Shown: positions 53,612-63,863, numbered from the stretch's first letter. The stretch: DNA of 64,000 nt from Nocardia yamanashiensis NBRC 100130 (GCF_001613325.1 NZ_BDCD01000046.1:1-64000); one strand, 5' to 3'. Notes: a model not told the origin generated them from the sequence alone. Numbers and translations: made by a program.

Positions 53612-55828
53612 TCAGTTCTGGGGGTCGCAGACCTTCCAGTCGCCGTCGGTCTGGCGGAGGTCGAAGGTGCGGGCGGATTGCTTGCCGGGGTCGGCTTCGG
53701 TGTAGACGGTCGCGGAGGCCATGGCGGTGTCGCCGGTGATCTTGATGGCGTCCACGCTCTTCACGACCGGGATGCTCTTCTGTTCCTTCGAGGTCTTGTA
53801 GACGCCCGCGAATTGCTCCGCCGAGATCTTCGAGTAGAAGTCGTGCTGGGTACCGCAGGTGATCCCGCGCAGCTTCTCCAGATCCCCACTGGACAACCCG
53901 TCCGTATAGGTGCTGATAGCCCGCTTGACCTTCGCCTCCGGCGAGTTGTCGGTCCCACCCGACGTCAACCCGACCACAGCCCCGATCACCACGACCACAG
54001 CCAGAATCGCCCCACCGATCAACAGCAACTTCTTCTTCGACCCACCGTCCGCAGGAGCATCCACCCCACCCGCCGGCACCCGCTGCGGCTGCGCGATCTG
54101 CTCCGCCCCAGCGCCCTGCTGCTGCACACCGCCATCACCATCAACCGGCCGCCGCGGCGGCGCACCCGCCTCCCCCGCAGCCGGAATCCGCTGCGGCGGA
54201 GCAATAACCCGAGGCTGCGGCCGCCCAGCCTGCGGCCCACCCTGATTCTGCCCACCTTGATTCGGGCCGCCCTGGTTCGGGCCGCCCTGGTTCGGGCCGC
54301 CCTGGTTCGGGCCGCCTTGGTTCGGGCCACCTTGGTTCGGGCCGCCCTGGTTGGGGCCACCTTGATTCGGCCCACCCTGGTTCGGGCCACCTTGATTCGG
54401 CCCACCCTGCTTTGGGCTGCCTTGGTTCAGGCCGCCTTGGTTAGGCCCACCCTGATTGGGCCCACCCTGGTTAGGGCCACCCGGTCGACCCGGCCCCTGC
54501 GGTCCGCCCTGACCGGGGCCTTGCGGCGTACCCGCCCCGACCCGCTGCGGCCCGACCGCGCGCGGTCCGCCCATCGGAGAGACGGGTGCGGTCGGCTGAT
54601 TGTCCGCAGGCGACGGCGCACTACCCGGCCGCCGTGGCCCCATCGGCGGCCGCGGCGGCGCGGGCCGAGTCTCCTCGACACCCGCCCCCTTCGAATCCTG
54701 AACCTGCGCACCGCCACCCGGTGCACCGCCACCCGGCGCACCGCCCGGCGCGCTGATGCTCGGCACCCCACCCGGCGCGGCCCCGCGCGGCCCGGCATTC
54801 CGCGGACCGGGGTTCCCACGCGGCGTCACGGGCGGCTTGCTGACCGCCCGCCCCTGCGGCCCGGAAACCCGCATCTTCTCGGTCGGCGCATCTCCGGAAA
54901 CCACGGGCAGCATGGTCGTGGCCGCATCGTCCGCATTCGGAAGCTTCTGAATCGCAACGGTCTTCGCATCCGCGGCGCCACCGCTGGGCTGCTCGGGTGA
55001 GTTCGAGGCTGACGGCTCGGTCTTGTCGGCAGCTTTCGCGTCCGCTCCGGGCTTACTCTGATCGGGGCCGGTTGCCGTTGCGTCCGAGGGCTTTTCGCCC
55101 TGTGGGCGAACTGCCTGGAACTGCATGGTGGCGTCGGCGTCCGCCTTGGCCGCCTGGCCTGCTCCCGACGGCTGGCCGGCCGGAGATGCGTTTCCGTGGG
55201 AATCACCCTGGGGCGCAGCCCCGGTCCGACTGCCCGGTTCCGCGGGCTTCGGATTGCCCTGCCCGGAAGCAGATCCCGCGTTCTTACCGGGGCGTCCGCC
55301 CAGGCCGGTGCTCGGTCGTCCACCGGCCTGCGGCGGTTCGTACTGGATTGTGGCGAATCCGGGCTTGCCCGCCGGACTGGAGCCACCGGAGCCTGCGTTG
55401 CCTTCGGCATTCGGGTTTCCGGGGCCGGACCCTGCCGGATCGCCACCCTTCCCGCCGGTCCCTGCCGGTGCGGACGGGCCGGGGGTGGGCTGGGTGGACT
55501 GGGTGCCGCCGGTGCGGATCACTTCGGTGGCGGCGGTGGGGGAGACCACGGGGGTTGTCGGCATGGCCGCGGTGGATTCGGCTCGGGTGTCGCGTCGTTC
55601 GCCGGGGTTCTTCGGGTCGGCTGCGGAGGCGGCTTTGTCGCCGGTGGGGTGTGCGACGGTGGCGTCGTCGGAGTTGTCGCGGGCCGGGGCTGCGGCGGGC
55701 GGGGTCGACACGCCCGGGGCGGCGGGGGTTGTGGGGTTGGCTGCGGTGGTGTCCGGTTCGGCGGCCGCGCCCTGGGCTGCCTTGCGGGCAGAGTCCTGCG
55801 GCTGCTGGTCGTCTTTCGGCTCGGACAC
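53612..55828 (-). CDS. Large Pro/Gly-rich membrane protein with GGPNQ repeats
   Basis: 738 residues from GTG 55828. About 590 residues of low-complexity Ala/Pro/Gly/Thr sequence, including some 16 pentapeptides of GGPNQ (variants GGLNQ, GSPKQ, GGQNQ), precede one membrane span (KKKLLLIGGAILAVVVVIGA). A C-terminal extracytoplasmic domain follows (VKRAISTYTDGLSSGDLEKL, ITCGTQHDFYSKIS) ending in a DUF4878-like fold with a Cys pair (CGTQ and VCDPQN). The topology is N-in. The gene sits where M. tuberculosis has the membrane protein Rv0361, next to the DUF3151 gene. Function unknown; the long cytoplasmic tail suggests a scaffold. Confidence 0.8.
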   Translation of the reverse strand: MSEPKDDQQPQDSARKAAQGAAAEPDTTAANPTTPAAPGVSTPPAAAPARDNSDDATVAHPTGDKAASAADPKNPGERRDTRAESTAAMPTTPVVSPTAATEVIRTGGTQSTQPTPGPSAPAGTGGKGGDPAGSGPGNPNAEGNAGSGGSSPAGKPGFATIQYEPPQAGGRPSTGLGGRPGKNAGSASGQGNPKPAEPGSRTGAAPQGDSHGNASPAGQPSGAGQAAKADADATMQFQAVRPQGEKPSDATATGPDQSKPGADAKAADKTEPSASNSPEQPSGGAADAKTVAIQKLPNADDAATTMLPVVSGDAPTEKMRVSGPQGRAVSKPPVTPRGNPGPRNAGPRGAAPGGVPSISAPGGAPGGGAPGGGAQVQDSKGAGVEETRPAPPRPPMGPRRPGSAPSPADNQPTAPVSPMGGPRAVGPQRVGAGTPQGPGQGGPQGPGRPGGPNQGGPNQGGPNQGGLNQGSPKQGGPNQGGPNQGGPNQGGPNQGGPNQGGPNQGGPNQGGPNQGGPNQGGPNQGGQNQGGPQAGRPQPRVIAPPQRIPAAGEAGAPPRRPVDGDGGVQQQGAGAEQIAQPQRVPAGGVDAPADGGSKKKLLLIGGAILAVVVVIGAVVGLTSGGTDNSPEAKVKRAISTYTDGLSSGDLEKLRGITCGTQHDFYSKISAEQFAGVYKTSKEQKSIPVVKSVDAIKITGDTAMASATVYTEADPGKQSARTFDLRQTDGDWKVCDPQN
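54240..54483. repeat. 15-bp tandem repeat array (GGPNQ codons)
   Basis: About 16 units of 15 bp, plus-strand form near GGTTCGGGCCGCCCT, inside the membrane-protein gene. Units at 54260-54330 are nearly identical, others vary at synonymous sites. Confidence 0.88.
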
Positions 55829-55909
55829 GCGCTACCCCTCGGTTCGGCTGAACTGTGATTCGACGGTCAGCCTACTGAGCATTCGGGCAGTCGGTGCAGA
55901 ATGATCGGC

Positions 55910-56353
55910 ATGACCTCCTTCGGTGATCTGCTCGGACCGCAGCCGGTATTGCTTCCGGAAAATATCGACGCCGAGGGGGCGTTGCTGGAAAACCAGGATC
56001 CGGTGCAGGTCGCGGGACAGTATCCGTCCGCTTCCATCGCCTGGGCCTACCTGGCCGAGGCCGCGCTGCAGCGCGGCGAGAACGAGACCGGCGCGGTCAA
56101 CCACGACATCATCGCCGCGTACGCGTTCGCGCGCACCGGCTACCACCGCGGCCTGGACCTGTTGCGCCGCAACGGCTGGAAGGGCTTCGGCCCGGTGCCG
56201 TGGAGCCACGAACCGAACCAGGGCTTCCTGCGCTGCGTGGGCGCGCTGGCCTGCGCCGCCCGCGCCATCGGCGAATCCGACGAGTACGCCCGCTGCCTGG
56301 ATCTGCTGGAGGACTGCGACCCGCGCGCCGCCGCGGAACTGGGCCTCGACTGA
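55910..56353 (+). CDS. DUF3151 protein
   Basis: 147 residues from ATG 55910 (MTSFGDLLGPQPVLLPENID); ATG 55901 is in frame three codons earlier. The whole length matches the DUF3151 pattern: AGQYPSASIAWAYLAEAALQ, AYAFARTGYHRGLDLLRRNGW, PWSHEPNQGFLRCVGAL. Helical, TPR-like, cytoplasmic, and conserved across mycolic-acid bacteria (Rv0360c position). Role unknown. The FUSC gene starts 11 bp downstream and is probably co-transcribed. Confidence 0.85.
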   Translation: MTSFGDLLGPQPVLLPENIDAEGALLENQDPVQVAGQYPSASIAWAYLAEAALQRGENETGAVNHDIIAAYAFARTGYHRGLDLLRRNGWKGFGPVPWSHEPNQGFLRCVGALACAARAIGESDEYARCLDLLEDCDPRAAAELGLD

Positions 56354-56364
56354 GTCCTGCGGAC

Positions 56365-57516
56365 TTGACGACCGGATTCAGCGACACCTTCGACGCCGCC
56401 AAGGAGAGCGGCGCGGCCCGGATGCGCAAAGCCTCGGGCCGGGTGCGCTCGTCCCTGCTGCCGATCGTGCAGTGCGCGATCGGCGCCGGCCTGGCCTGGC
56501 TGATCGCGCACGACATCATCGGCCACGAACACCCGTTCTTCGCCCCGATGGCGGCCATGATCTCGATCGGCGTCTCGTTCGGCGCCCGCCTGCGCCGCGC
56601 GGTGGAATTGATCGTCGGCGTGGCCGTCGGCATCGGCGTCGGCGACCTGTTCGTCTCGCAATTCGGTTCCGGCGTCTGGCAGATCTCGCTGCTGGTGCTG
56701 GCCGCGATGAGCACCGCGGTCTTCCTCGACGGCGGCCCGGTGATCACCATGCAGGCCGCCAGTTCGGCCGTGCTGGTCGCGACCCTCATCCCGCCCAGCA
56801 GCGGCGGCTCCGGCCTGCGCATGGTCGATGCCCTGGTCGGCGGCCTGGTGGGCATCATCGTGGTGGCGGCGATTCCCTTGCATCCGGTGCGCCGCGCCCG
56901 CCAGCAGGCCGCCGACATCCTGAACGTCATGGGCGCCGCCCTGGTCGAATGCGCCGACGGCCTGCTCGAACACGACGCCACCAAGATCAAGAACGCGCTG
57001 GAGGCGGCGCGAAAGACCCAGGCTCCCATCGATTCCCTGCGCAATACCCTCGAAGGCAGTTCGGAGATCATCCGGATCTCCCCGCTGTACTGGAACTCCC
57101 GCACCCGCCTGGACCGCCTGCGCCAAGCCGCCGACCCGCTCGACAATGCCGTCCGCAATTCGCGCGTCCTGCTCCGCCGCGCCCTCACCTCGGTCCGCGA
57201 CGACGAGGTGCTCGACCCGCGCCTCATCCAGGAGGTCGCGAAACTCGGCCAGGCCGTGGACGTGGTACGCCGCATGATGCTCGCCGACCCGGGCGATCAG
57301 CCCGACGCCGCCGAGGCCACCCGCGTCCTGCGCACGGTCGCGAAGGGCGCCACCAAGGACCTCGTCGACCACGCGGGCGTCTCCGCCCACGTGGTTTTCG
57401 CCCAGCTGCGTTCCATCGTGGTCGATCTCATGCAGGTCTGCGGCATGCGCCGGCTGTCCGCCATCGCATTGCTCCCGCCCACCGTCGCCCACCCCTACGT
57501 CACCCCCATCGACTGA
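56365..57516 (+). CDS. FUSC-family membrane transporter
   Basis: 383 residues from TTG 56365 (MTTGFSDTFDAAKESGAARM); no ATG or GTG fits better before the first conserved block. Paired hydrophobic spans (LLPIVQCAIGAGLAWLIAHD; FFAPMAAMISIGVSFGARLR; ELIVGVAVGIGVGDLF; ITMQAASSAVLVATLIPPS) make the FUSC/aromatic acid exporter core. A long helical cytoplasmic C-terminal part begins near residue 180. Members export aromatic acids or siderophore-like compounds; the substrate is unknown. It follows the DUF3151 gene closely. Confidence 0.85.
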   Translation: MTTGFSDTFDAAKESGAARMRKASGRVRSSLLPIVQCAIGAGLAWLIAHDIIGHEHPFFAPMAAMISIGVSFGARLRRAVELIVGVAVGIGVGDLFVSQFGSGVWQISLLVLAAMSTAVFLDGGPVITMQAASSAVLVATLIPPSSGGSGLRMVDALVGGLVGIIVVAAIPLHPVRRARQQAADILNVMGAALVECADGLLEHDATKIKNALEAARKTQAPIDSLRNTLEGSSEIIRISPLYWNSRTRLDRLRQAADPLDNAVRNSRVLLRRALTSVRDDEVLDPRLIQEVAKLGQAVDVVRRMMLADPGDQPDAAEATRVLRTVAKGATKDLVDHAGVSAHVVFAQLRSIVVDLMQVCGMRRLSAIALLPPTVAHPYVTPID

Positions 57517-57674
57517 CCCCGCGTAGACCCGCCGCCACCTGCGGGATCGCGTACCTGATCAATGAGTAGTGCACTACTCGGGTGTATCCGCCTGTGCCGC
57601 TCTACCGTTCGAGACAGTTCGGGCCGGCGAGGGGTTGGTCCGGCTCCGGTATCGCGGCGGCGGGACGTGTCGAA

Positions 57675-58457
57675 TCACAGCCAGAAGCGTGTCAGCGTCC
57701 CGCCGTAAGCGGGCCAGCGCGAAGGAATTCCGGACAGATCGAACAGCCCGTGCACGGCGTCGAAGAACAGCGCGTTCAATTCCGGCACGAACAGCAGCGC
57801 CACCAGGATCAGCACCCCGTACGGCTTGATCTGATCCAGCGACCGCCGCGTCTGATAGCTCAGCGACGGCTCCAGAATCCCGTAGCCGTCGGTCCCCGGC
57901 ACCGGGATCAGATTCAGCACGGTCGCCGTGATCTGCAGGAACGCAAGGTAACTCAGCCCGAACCAGAACGCGGCATGCTCGTTCGCATCGCCCCAGATCT
58001 TGATGATGATCAGCAGGACCACCGCGCACGCGGCATTCGCGGCCGGCCCGGCGGCGCTCAGAATCCGCTGCGTGCGCGGGCTGAACGCATGCGAGTGCAC
58101 GTACACCGCACCACCCGGCAGCGCGAACCCGCCGATCGCGATGAACAGCACCGGCAGCGCGATCGACAGCAGCGGATGCGAATACTTCAACGGGTTCAAG
58201 GTCAGATACCCGCGCAGCTCCACCTCGCGATCCCCGGCCCGCCACGCCACGTACGCGTGCCCGAACTCGTGCAGGCACACCGAGACGATCCAGCCCGCCA
58301 CCACCATCAGGAAGACGCCGAGCTCCGCCTGCTTGGACAGCAGTTCCGAATTCCAGGCCAGCACCCCGCCCGCGACGGTCAGCGCGACCACGAGCAGGAA
58401 GACCGGCGAGGGCCGCACGGCCCCGGGGGCACGGCGCATCGCGAAATCTTGATTCAT
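57675..58457 (-). CDS. Site-2-type zinc metalloprotease (M50 family)
   Basis: 260 residues from ATG 58457, with AAGGAG upstream. The zinc motif HEFGH is at residues 63-67 within a span (WIVSVCLHEFGHAYVAWRAG) and the third-ligand region is NLIPVPGTDGYGI. Six or so spans. It belongs to the minimal M50 group without PDZ or CBS domains, as Rv0359 does. Such proteases cut membrane proteins in regulated intramembrane proteolysis, but this clade's substrate is unknown. Encoded 46 bp downstream of a gene that has the same neighbour in mycobacteria. Confidence 0.9.
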   Translation of the reverse strand: MNQDFAMRRAPGAVRPSPVFLLVVALTVAGGVLAWNSELLSKQAELGVFLMVVAGWIVSVCLHEFGHAYVAWRAGDREVELRGYLTLNPLKYSHPLLSIALPVLFIAIGGFALPGGAVYVHSHAFSPRTQRILSAAGPAANAACAVVLLIIIKIWGDANEHAAFWFGLSYLAFLQITATVLNLIPVPGTDGYGILEPSLSYQTRRSLDQIKPYGVLILVALLFVPELNALFFDAVHGLFDLSGIPSRWPAYGGTLTRFWL

Positions 58458-58503
58458 CGGACTCCTTGTGTGGGACCCCGGTTTTCGAGCCGCGGGGACG
58501 CTG

Positions 58504-59163
58504 TCAGCGTACGAGCAGCCACGGTTCGTGGTGGCGGTAGAACGTGGAGCGTTTCACCACCCGGTCGGTGGTGATGCCGTCCCGGGTCACCACCGCGCCC
58601 GGCGTGCCCAGCTGCATGGCGCGCCCCTCGACCCACTTGCGCTTGCGCAGCCCGCGCGGCACGGTCGCGTGCAGGCCCGGCATCGCCAGGGTGGGGGAGA
58701 CGTGCAGGGCACTGACCTTGCCGGTGAACAGCCGCGTGTCGTCCACGTACGCTTCGCCTTCGAGCTTCTGCCCGTTCATGCCGACCAGGGTGGCGCGGCC
58801 GATGAGCACCTTGCCGGTGTCGTCGCGGATCAGCGGCGTCTCGGTGGCCTTGCCCTCCAGTGCGCGCTTGGCGGCGGCCGATCCGGTGCCGGTCTCGTAG
58901 GCCCGCGAACCGTAGGTGCGATCGACCGGCACGTAGCCGATCTCGACGTGCAGCCGTTCGGTCCGCAGCAGATGGGTGAGCACCGCGGCCAAGCCCGCGT
59001 CCTCACCGAGCACGATCAGGCGCGGCAGGCTGTCGGCGGCCATCACCGGAAGTAGCTCGTCCAATGCCGAAGCCTCGGGGATGGCCGAAGTCTGGGTCAG
59101 GGGGAGCGAAGCCAATGCGATCGGAACCGGTGCGCCATCGCAGCGGAGAACATGGGTACTCAA
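58504..59163 (-). CDS. Conserved actinobacterial protein, Rv0358-like by position
   Basis: 219 residues from TTG 59163, with GGAGGG upstream; the next GTG in frame is blocked by a stop. Soluble, no signal peptide. The N-terminal half has LPRLIVLGEDAGLAAVLTHL and the C-terminal half KVLIGRATLVGMNGQKLEGE and VSALHVSPTLAMPGLHATVP, a beta-rich pattern that recalls the second domain of YegS-type lipid kinases, though the catalytic Gly-Asp-Gly loop is missing. I cannot assign a function. It lies between the M50 protease gene and purA, as in M. tuberculosis. Confidence 0.75.
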   Translation of the reverse strand: MSTHVLRCDGAPVPIALASLPLTQTSAIPEASALDELLPVMAADSLPRLIVLGEDAGLAAVLTHLLRTERLHVEIGYVPVDRTYGSRAYETGTGSAAAKRALEGKATETPLIRDDTGKVLIGRATLVGMNGQKLEGEAYVDDTRLFTGKVSALHVSPTLAMPGLHATVPRGLRKRKWVEGRAMQLGTPGAVVTRDGITTDRVVKRSTFYRHHEPWLLVR

Positions 59164-59390
59164 CTGCGGTACACCCTCCTCTGACCTGACATGTCGATCG
59201 CCTCGCTGCGTTCTCGCGGACCCCCGGCCGGTCCGGCTCCCCGTGCCACCATAACCCTGACGCTTATGGGTCGCTGGCTTCGCTGCTCACCCGTTACGTC
59301 GGATTCGCCGGACCCGGACCGCGAACCAGGGGGTATGTGGGCATCGCGTAAACTGTGCCTCCGGCCACCGCCTTCCGACGGCGGGTAGCT

Positions 59391-59408
59391 GCAGCACCGC
59401 AGTGCTGC
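59391..59408 (+). promoter_or_regulatory. Small inverted repeat in the purA leader
   Basis: GCAGCAC-CGCA-GTGCTGC, 7-bp arms, 26 bp before the purA start. It could be a leader hairpin or a regulator site. TAAACT at 59349-59354 is a possible -10 upstream of it. Confidence 0.35.
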
Positions 59409-59433
59409 GCGTCGATCCCGTAGGAGACTTCTG

Positions 59434-60723
<1,290 letters not shown>

Positions 60724-60743
60724 ACGCCTGAGACAGAACGAAA

Positions 60744-60775
60744 CTCGCGCCCGCTGCTGATGCAGCGGGCGCGAG
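60744..60775. terminator. purA terminator, probably bidirectional
   Basis: 14-bp perfect stem 60744-60757 / 60762-60775 with a TGAT loop and GTGTTTC after. It also lies 31 bp past the stop of the convergent MocR gene. Confidence 0.85.
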
Positions 60776-60806
60776 GTGTTTCTCGCGGTTCCCGAGAATC
60801 TCCCGC

Positions 60807-62297
60807 TCAGTAGAGAGGCGCCAGCGGCGCGAGTGGGTCGGCGGCGTGCGGCGTGAGGGCGGCGTAGGCGGCCGCGATCGACTTCACCGCCAGGCGGATA
60901 TCCGATTCCTCGTGGGTGAAGGGGAGGCGGATGAAGCGCTCGAAGGCGCCCTGGACGCCGAAACGTGGTCCGGCGGCGAGCAATACGCCGTGATTCGGGG
61001 CGATGGCGGCCAAGGCGGTGGAGACCGGGGCGGGGAGTTGCGCCCACAGGGACATGCCGCCCGCACCGGGGGAGACCCGCCAGTCGGGGAGTTCCTCGGC
61101 GATGGATTCCAGCAGGGCATTGCGGCGGGAGAGCAGCTGTTCCCTTCTGGTGGTGAGGATCTGGTCCTCGTGCTGCAGCAGATAGACGGTGGCCAGCTGA
61201 TCCATCACCGGGGTGCCGAGGTCGACGGTGGAGCGGGTGCCGAGCAGCTTCGCGATCAGCGATTGATTGGCGCGCACCCAGCCGACGCGCAGGCCGCCCC
61301 AGAACGATTTCGACGCCGAACCGATCGTCACGATCTCCGAACCGCGGGCGAAAGACGCTGCGGGCGGCATGATCTCGTCGGTCAGGTGGAGATCCACCAT
61401 GGATTCGTCGACGATCACCGTCATGCGGGTCTCGCGGGCGATGGCGGCCAGTTCGGCACGGCCCTCGGCGTTCAGCAGCAGGCCGGTGGGATTGTTGTAG
61501 TCCGGCACCAGGTACGCCACGCTGGCCGCGGTCTGCCTTGCCGCGCTGCGGATTCCGTCCATATCCCAGCCTTCGGGCCGCATCGGCACCGGGACCGGCC
61601 GGGCCCCCACATCGCGAATGGCCTCAATTGCGTTGGGGTAGCTGGGATGTTCGATCAGCACGCGTTCGGCCGGGGTGGTGAGCACATTCAGCAGCAGGCG
61701 CAGGCCGTGCTGCGCGCCGAGCGTGACCAGGATCTGTTCGGGATCGGTCGGCAGCCCGCGCTCGGTGTAGCGGCGGGCCAGGGCCTCGCGCAGCATGAGC
61801 ATGCCGACCGGGTCCATGCCGTGCGTGCCGAGATAGGTCGGAAGTCCTTGCAGCGCAAAGGCGTACGCATCGGTCATCTCCGCGGGTGCGGACATGGCGG
61901 CGAAGGTCATGTCGATGGTCGGCACCTCCGGCTGCGCCATCATGGCGAGCAGGCTGCGGGCCGGTTTGGTGCCGTCGTGCACGACGGTCGGCGGCAGGGC
62001 CACGGTGCTGCGCGAGCCCTGCCGGCTGATCAGGTATCCGTGCTCGCGCAGCAGCGCGTAAGCCGAGGTCACCGTGGTGCGGCTGACGGCCAGGGTGGTG
62101 GCCAGATCGCGTTCGCTGGGCAGCGCCACCCCCAGCGGGGCGCGCCCATCGTGGATCAGCAGCCGGATGCTCTCCGCCAATGCCACGTACGCCGGCCGGG
62201 TGGACCGCTTACTGTCCGCCGCGGCCCCCGGCTCGTCCTGCCGCCACCGGCCCAGGTCGCGCGTGAGGCTGGCCGCGCCGATCACTCGTGTCGCCAT
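60807..62297 (-). CDS. MocR-type regulator (GntR helix-turn-helix fused to PLP aminotransferase fold)
   Basis: 496 residues from ATG 62297 (MATRVIGAASLTRDLGRWRQ). The GntR winged helix occupies about residues 45-115 (LPSERDLATTLAVSRTTVTS, YALLREHGYLISRQGSRSTV). The fold-type I aminotransferase domain has YLVPDYNNPTGLLL and the PLP lysine in GSASKSFWGGLRVGW. MocR proteins use PLP as effector, often for vitamin B6 or amino-acid genes, and act on divergent neighbours; here that is a 96-residue membrane protein. ACTGG/CCAGT half-sites cluster in the divergent gap. Target pathway unknown. Confidence 0.93.
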   Translation of the reverse strand: MATRVIGAASLTRDLGRWRQDEPGAAADSKRSTRPAYVALAESIRLLIHDGRAPLGVALPSERDLATTLAVSRTTVTSAYALLREHGYLISRQGSRSTVALPPTVVHDGTKPARSLLAMMAQPEVPTIDMTFAAMSAPAEMTDAYAFALQGLPTYLGTHGMDPVGMLMLREALARRYTERGLPTDPEQILVTLGAQHGLRLLLNVLTTPAERVLIEHPSYPNAIEAIRDVGARPVPVPMRPEGWDMDGIRSAARQTAASVAYLVPDYNNPTGLLLNAEGRAELAAIARETRMTVIVDESMVDLHLTDEIMPPAASFARGSEIVTIGSASKSFWGGLRVGWVRANQSLIAKLLGTRSTVDLGTPVMDQLATVYLLQHEDQILTTRREQLLSRRNALLESIAEELPDWRVSPGAGGMSLWAQLPAPVSTALAAIAPNHGVLLAAGPRFGVQGAFERFIRLPFTHEESDIRLAVKSIAAAYAALTPHAADPLAPLAPLY

Positions 62298-62301
62298 ACA
62301 G

Positions 62302-62321
62302 TCCAGTATCGGGGCACTGGA
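62302..62321. promoter_or_regulatory. TCCAGT-N8-ACTGGA inverted repeat, likely MocR site
   Basis: Perfect 6-bp arms lie directly upstream of the MocR start, with another CCAGT at 62342-62346 before the divergent gene. GntR/MocR-type proteins bind such repeated half-sites, and a location over the promoters suits autoregulation. Confidence 0.55.
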
Positions 62322-62358
62322 TATTTTCTTCAACCCCCGACCAGTCCACTATTTCCTC

Positions 62359-62649
62359 ATGATCGCTCTGCTCACCTCCTTCGCGGTGGTCGCGGCCTTC
62401 GCCGCGATCGTCTACCTGTTCGCCCCCGCCTCCGGTGAACGCTGGGGCGTGCTGCTCGAGCGTTACCGCCCGCACGCCCCCATGTCGGACTGGTCGGTCG
62501 CCGATTACGAAGCGTCCCGCCAATATTCGGACCTGGCGGCCGTCCGATCCCGGCAAGATCCCGAACCCCCTTCCCCCGCTCAACGCCGCCCAGCCGGCTT
62601 CCCCGACCTGTCCCGCATCCCCTGCTGTGAGGAAACAGTCCAGTTCTAG
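62359..62649 (+). CDS. Small membrane protein divergent from MocR
   Basis: 96 residues from ATG 62359 (MIALLTSFAVVAAFAAIVYL). One N-terminal hydrophobic span (residues 2-21) is followed by a polar tail with YRPHAPMSDW and a C-terminal ISRIPCCEETVQF-like Cys pair. I do not recognise a family. Its place opposite the MocR gene, with shared half-sites, makes it the best candidate target of that regulator. The frame reads upstream only as antisense to MocR. Confidence 0.6.
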   Translation: MIALLTSFAVVAAFAAIVYLFAPASGERWGVLLERYRPHAPMSDWSVADYEASRQYSDLAAVRSRQDPEPPSPAQRRPAGFPDLSRIPCCEETVQF

Positions 62650-62657
62650 AAAACTGG
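62638..62657. promoter_or_regulatory. CCAGTT-N6-AACTGG palindrome at the end of the small gene
   Basis: CCAGTT and AACTGG arms (about 62640-62657) flank CTAGAA around the stop codon of the small membrane-protein gene, with further GGACTGGACTG about 20 bp on. They share the CCAGT half-site seen in the MocR promoter. Confidence 0.4.
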
Positions 62658-62882
62658 CCTCAAGCCACCTGGTTGGACTGGACTGCACACCTACCCTCAG
62701 GCCGTCGAATGCATCCACCCCACGCCGCCGCGCCCGACCGGGCGCGGCGGCCTCATGCTGCCCCGCCCGCTCCAACCGGCCAGGCTGAAACGCGGGACAC
62801 CGACGACTCTGGGCCGCACTCTGCGGACGACCATGGCCGAATGCCGCCGGAAGTTGTCGGACCCGTGGTGCAGACTGGCGTT

Positions 62883-63443
62883 ATGTCCGCACCGGCCCGC
62901 CCTTTGGCCTCGGCGGCGCTTTTCGATACCGCGATCGGCACCTGCGCCATCGCCTGGAGCGCCACCGGCGTCCTGCGTTTCGCACTGCCCGATCCGGACG
63001 CGGCCACCACTCGCAGCTATATCCTGCGTCGTCACCGGCTCGCCGAGATCCGTGAGGCTGAGCCGACTCCCGTCATCGCCGATGCCATCGACCGCGTCCG
63101 CGCTCACCTCGCCGGCGATCTTGACGACCTGCGCGCCATCCCCCTGGACCTGTCCGCGCTCAACGATTTCGACCAGGCCGTCTATCGCGTCACCCGCGCC
63201 ATCGACCCGGGTCACACCATCAGCTACGGCACCGTGGCCAACCGCATCGGCGCCCCCGGCGGCGCTCAGGCGGTAGGCCAATCCTTGGGCCGCAACCCCA
63301 TTCCGCTCATCATCCCCTGCCACCGGGTGCTGGCCGCCGACCATGCCCTGCACGGTTTCTCGGCCCCCGGCGGCGTCACCACCAAACAGCATCTCCTGGA
63401 AATCGAACGCACCCCCGGCTTCGGCGAACCCACCCTCTTCTGA
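62883..63443 (+). CDS. ogt: Methylated-DNA-[protein]-cysteine S-methyltransferase
   Basis: 186 residues from ATG 62883 (MSAPARPLASAALFDTAIGT); the upstream frame is not coding-like. The active site is IIPCHRVLA with acceptor Cys146, preceded by the helix-turn-helix DNA-binding region (YGTVANRIGAPGGAQAVGQS) and followed by FSAPGGVTTKQHLLEIE, the family signature. It removes O6-alkylguanine damage by suicide transfer to the cysteine. The N-terminal domain lacks the Ada metal-binding Cys set, so it is Ogt-like. Monocistronic. Confidence 0.93.
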   Translation: MSAPARPLASAALFDTAIGTCAIAWSATGVLRFALPDPDAATTRSYILRRHRLAEIREAEPTPVIADAIDRVRAHLAGDLDDLRAIPLDLSALNDFDQAVYRVTRAIDPGHTISYGTVANRIGAPGGAQAVGQSLGRNPIPLIIPCHRVLAADHALHGFSAPGGVTTKQHLLEIERTPGFGEPTLF

Positions 63444-63863
63444 CCGAGCCGATCGCCCCGCGTTCGAAATCCGCAACGTGCTTCGCATAACGTTTCTTCA
63501 CAGCGAAGGTCACAATTCAGTATTGCCCGAAATTCGCTTTCCAACTCGAACCCCTTGTCGCACACTCGATTCTGTCGACAGCACGAAAGCATCCATTGCG
63601 CACGAACGGCCCTCGGCCGGCACGTGCGGCAGCCGAGGTTATGCGCGGCCCCGGCTACCGTCGAAGAATCCGATCGGACCGCCCTGACGGTTCGATCGGA
63701 TTCCGGCACCCACGATGCTGGCGATTACCGCTCCGCACCGCGCTCACAACCGTGGCCGACACTTCTGCCGTCGCGGTCTGGTGGGGCGTGCCCGCGTGAT
63801 CGCTGTCAGCCCTTCGGCTGTCGCGGCCCGGTCGGTCACGGTACCGCGCGGTCGCCCGGTGAG
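63444..63863. other. Gene-poor gap after ogt
   Basis: About 420 bp without a supported gene. The first 200 bp are less GC-rich than the surroundings. It contains a strong hairpin at 63666-63703, and the short frames show no coding bias. Nothing else recognised. Confidence 0.5.
63666..63703. terminator. 16-bp hairpin between ogt and the glycine-zipper gene
   Basis: Stem from GAATCCGATCG (63666-63676) through ACCG, loop CCCTGA, to CGATCGGATTC (63693-63703), with one G-T wobble. Probably terminates the minus-strand gene ending at 63864, or both sides. Confidence 0.7.

Noticed and set aside
54240..54483. 15-bp repeats as a possible origin or CRISPR
   Set aside because: Direct, spacer-free and in coding frame as GGPNQ codons.
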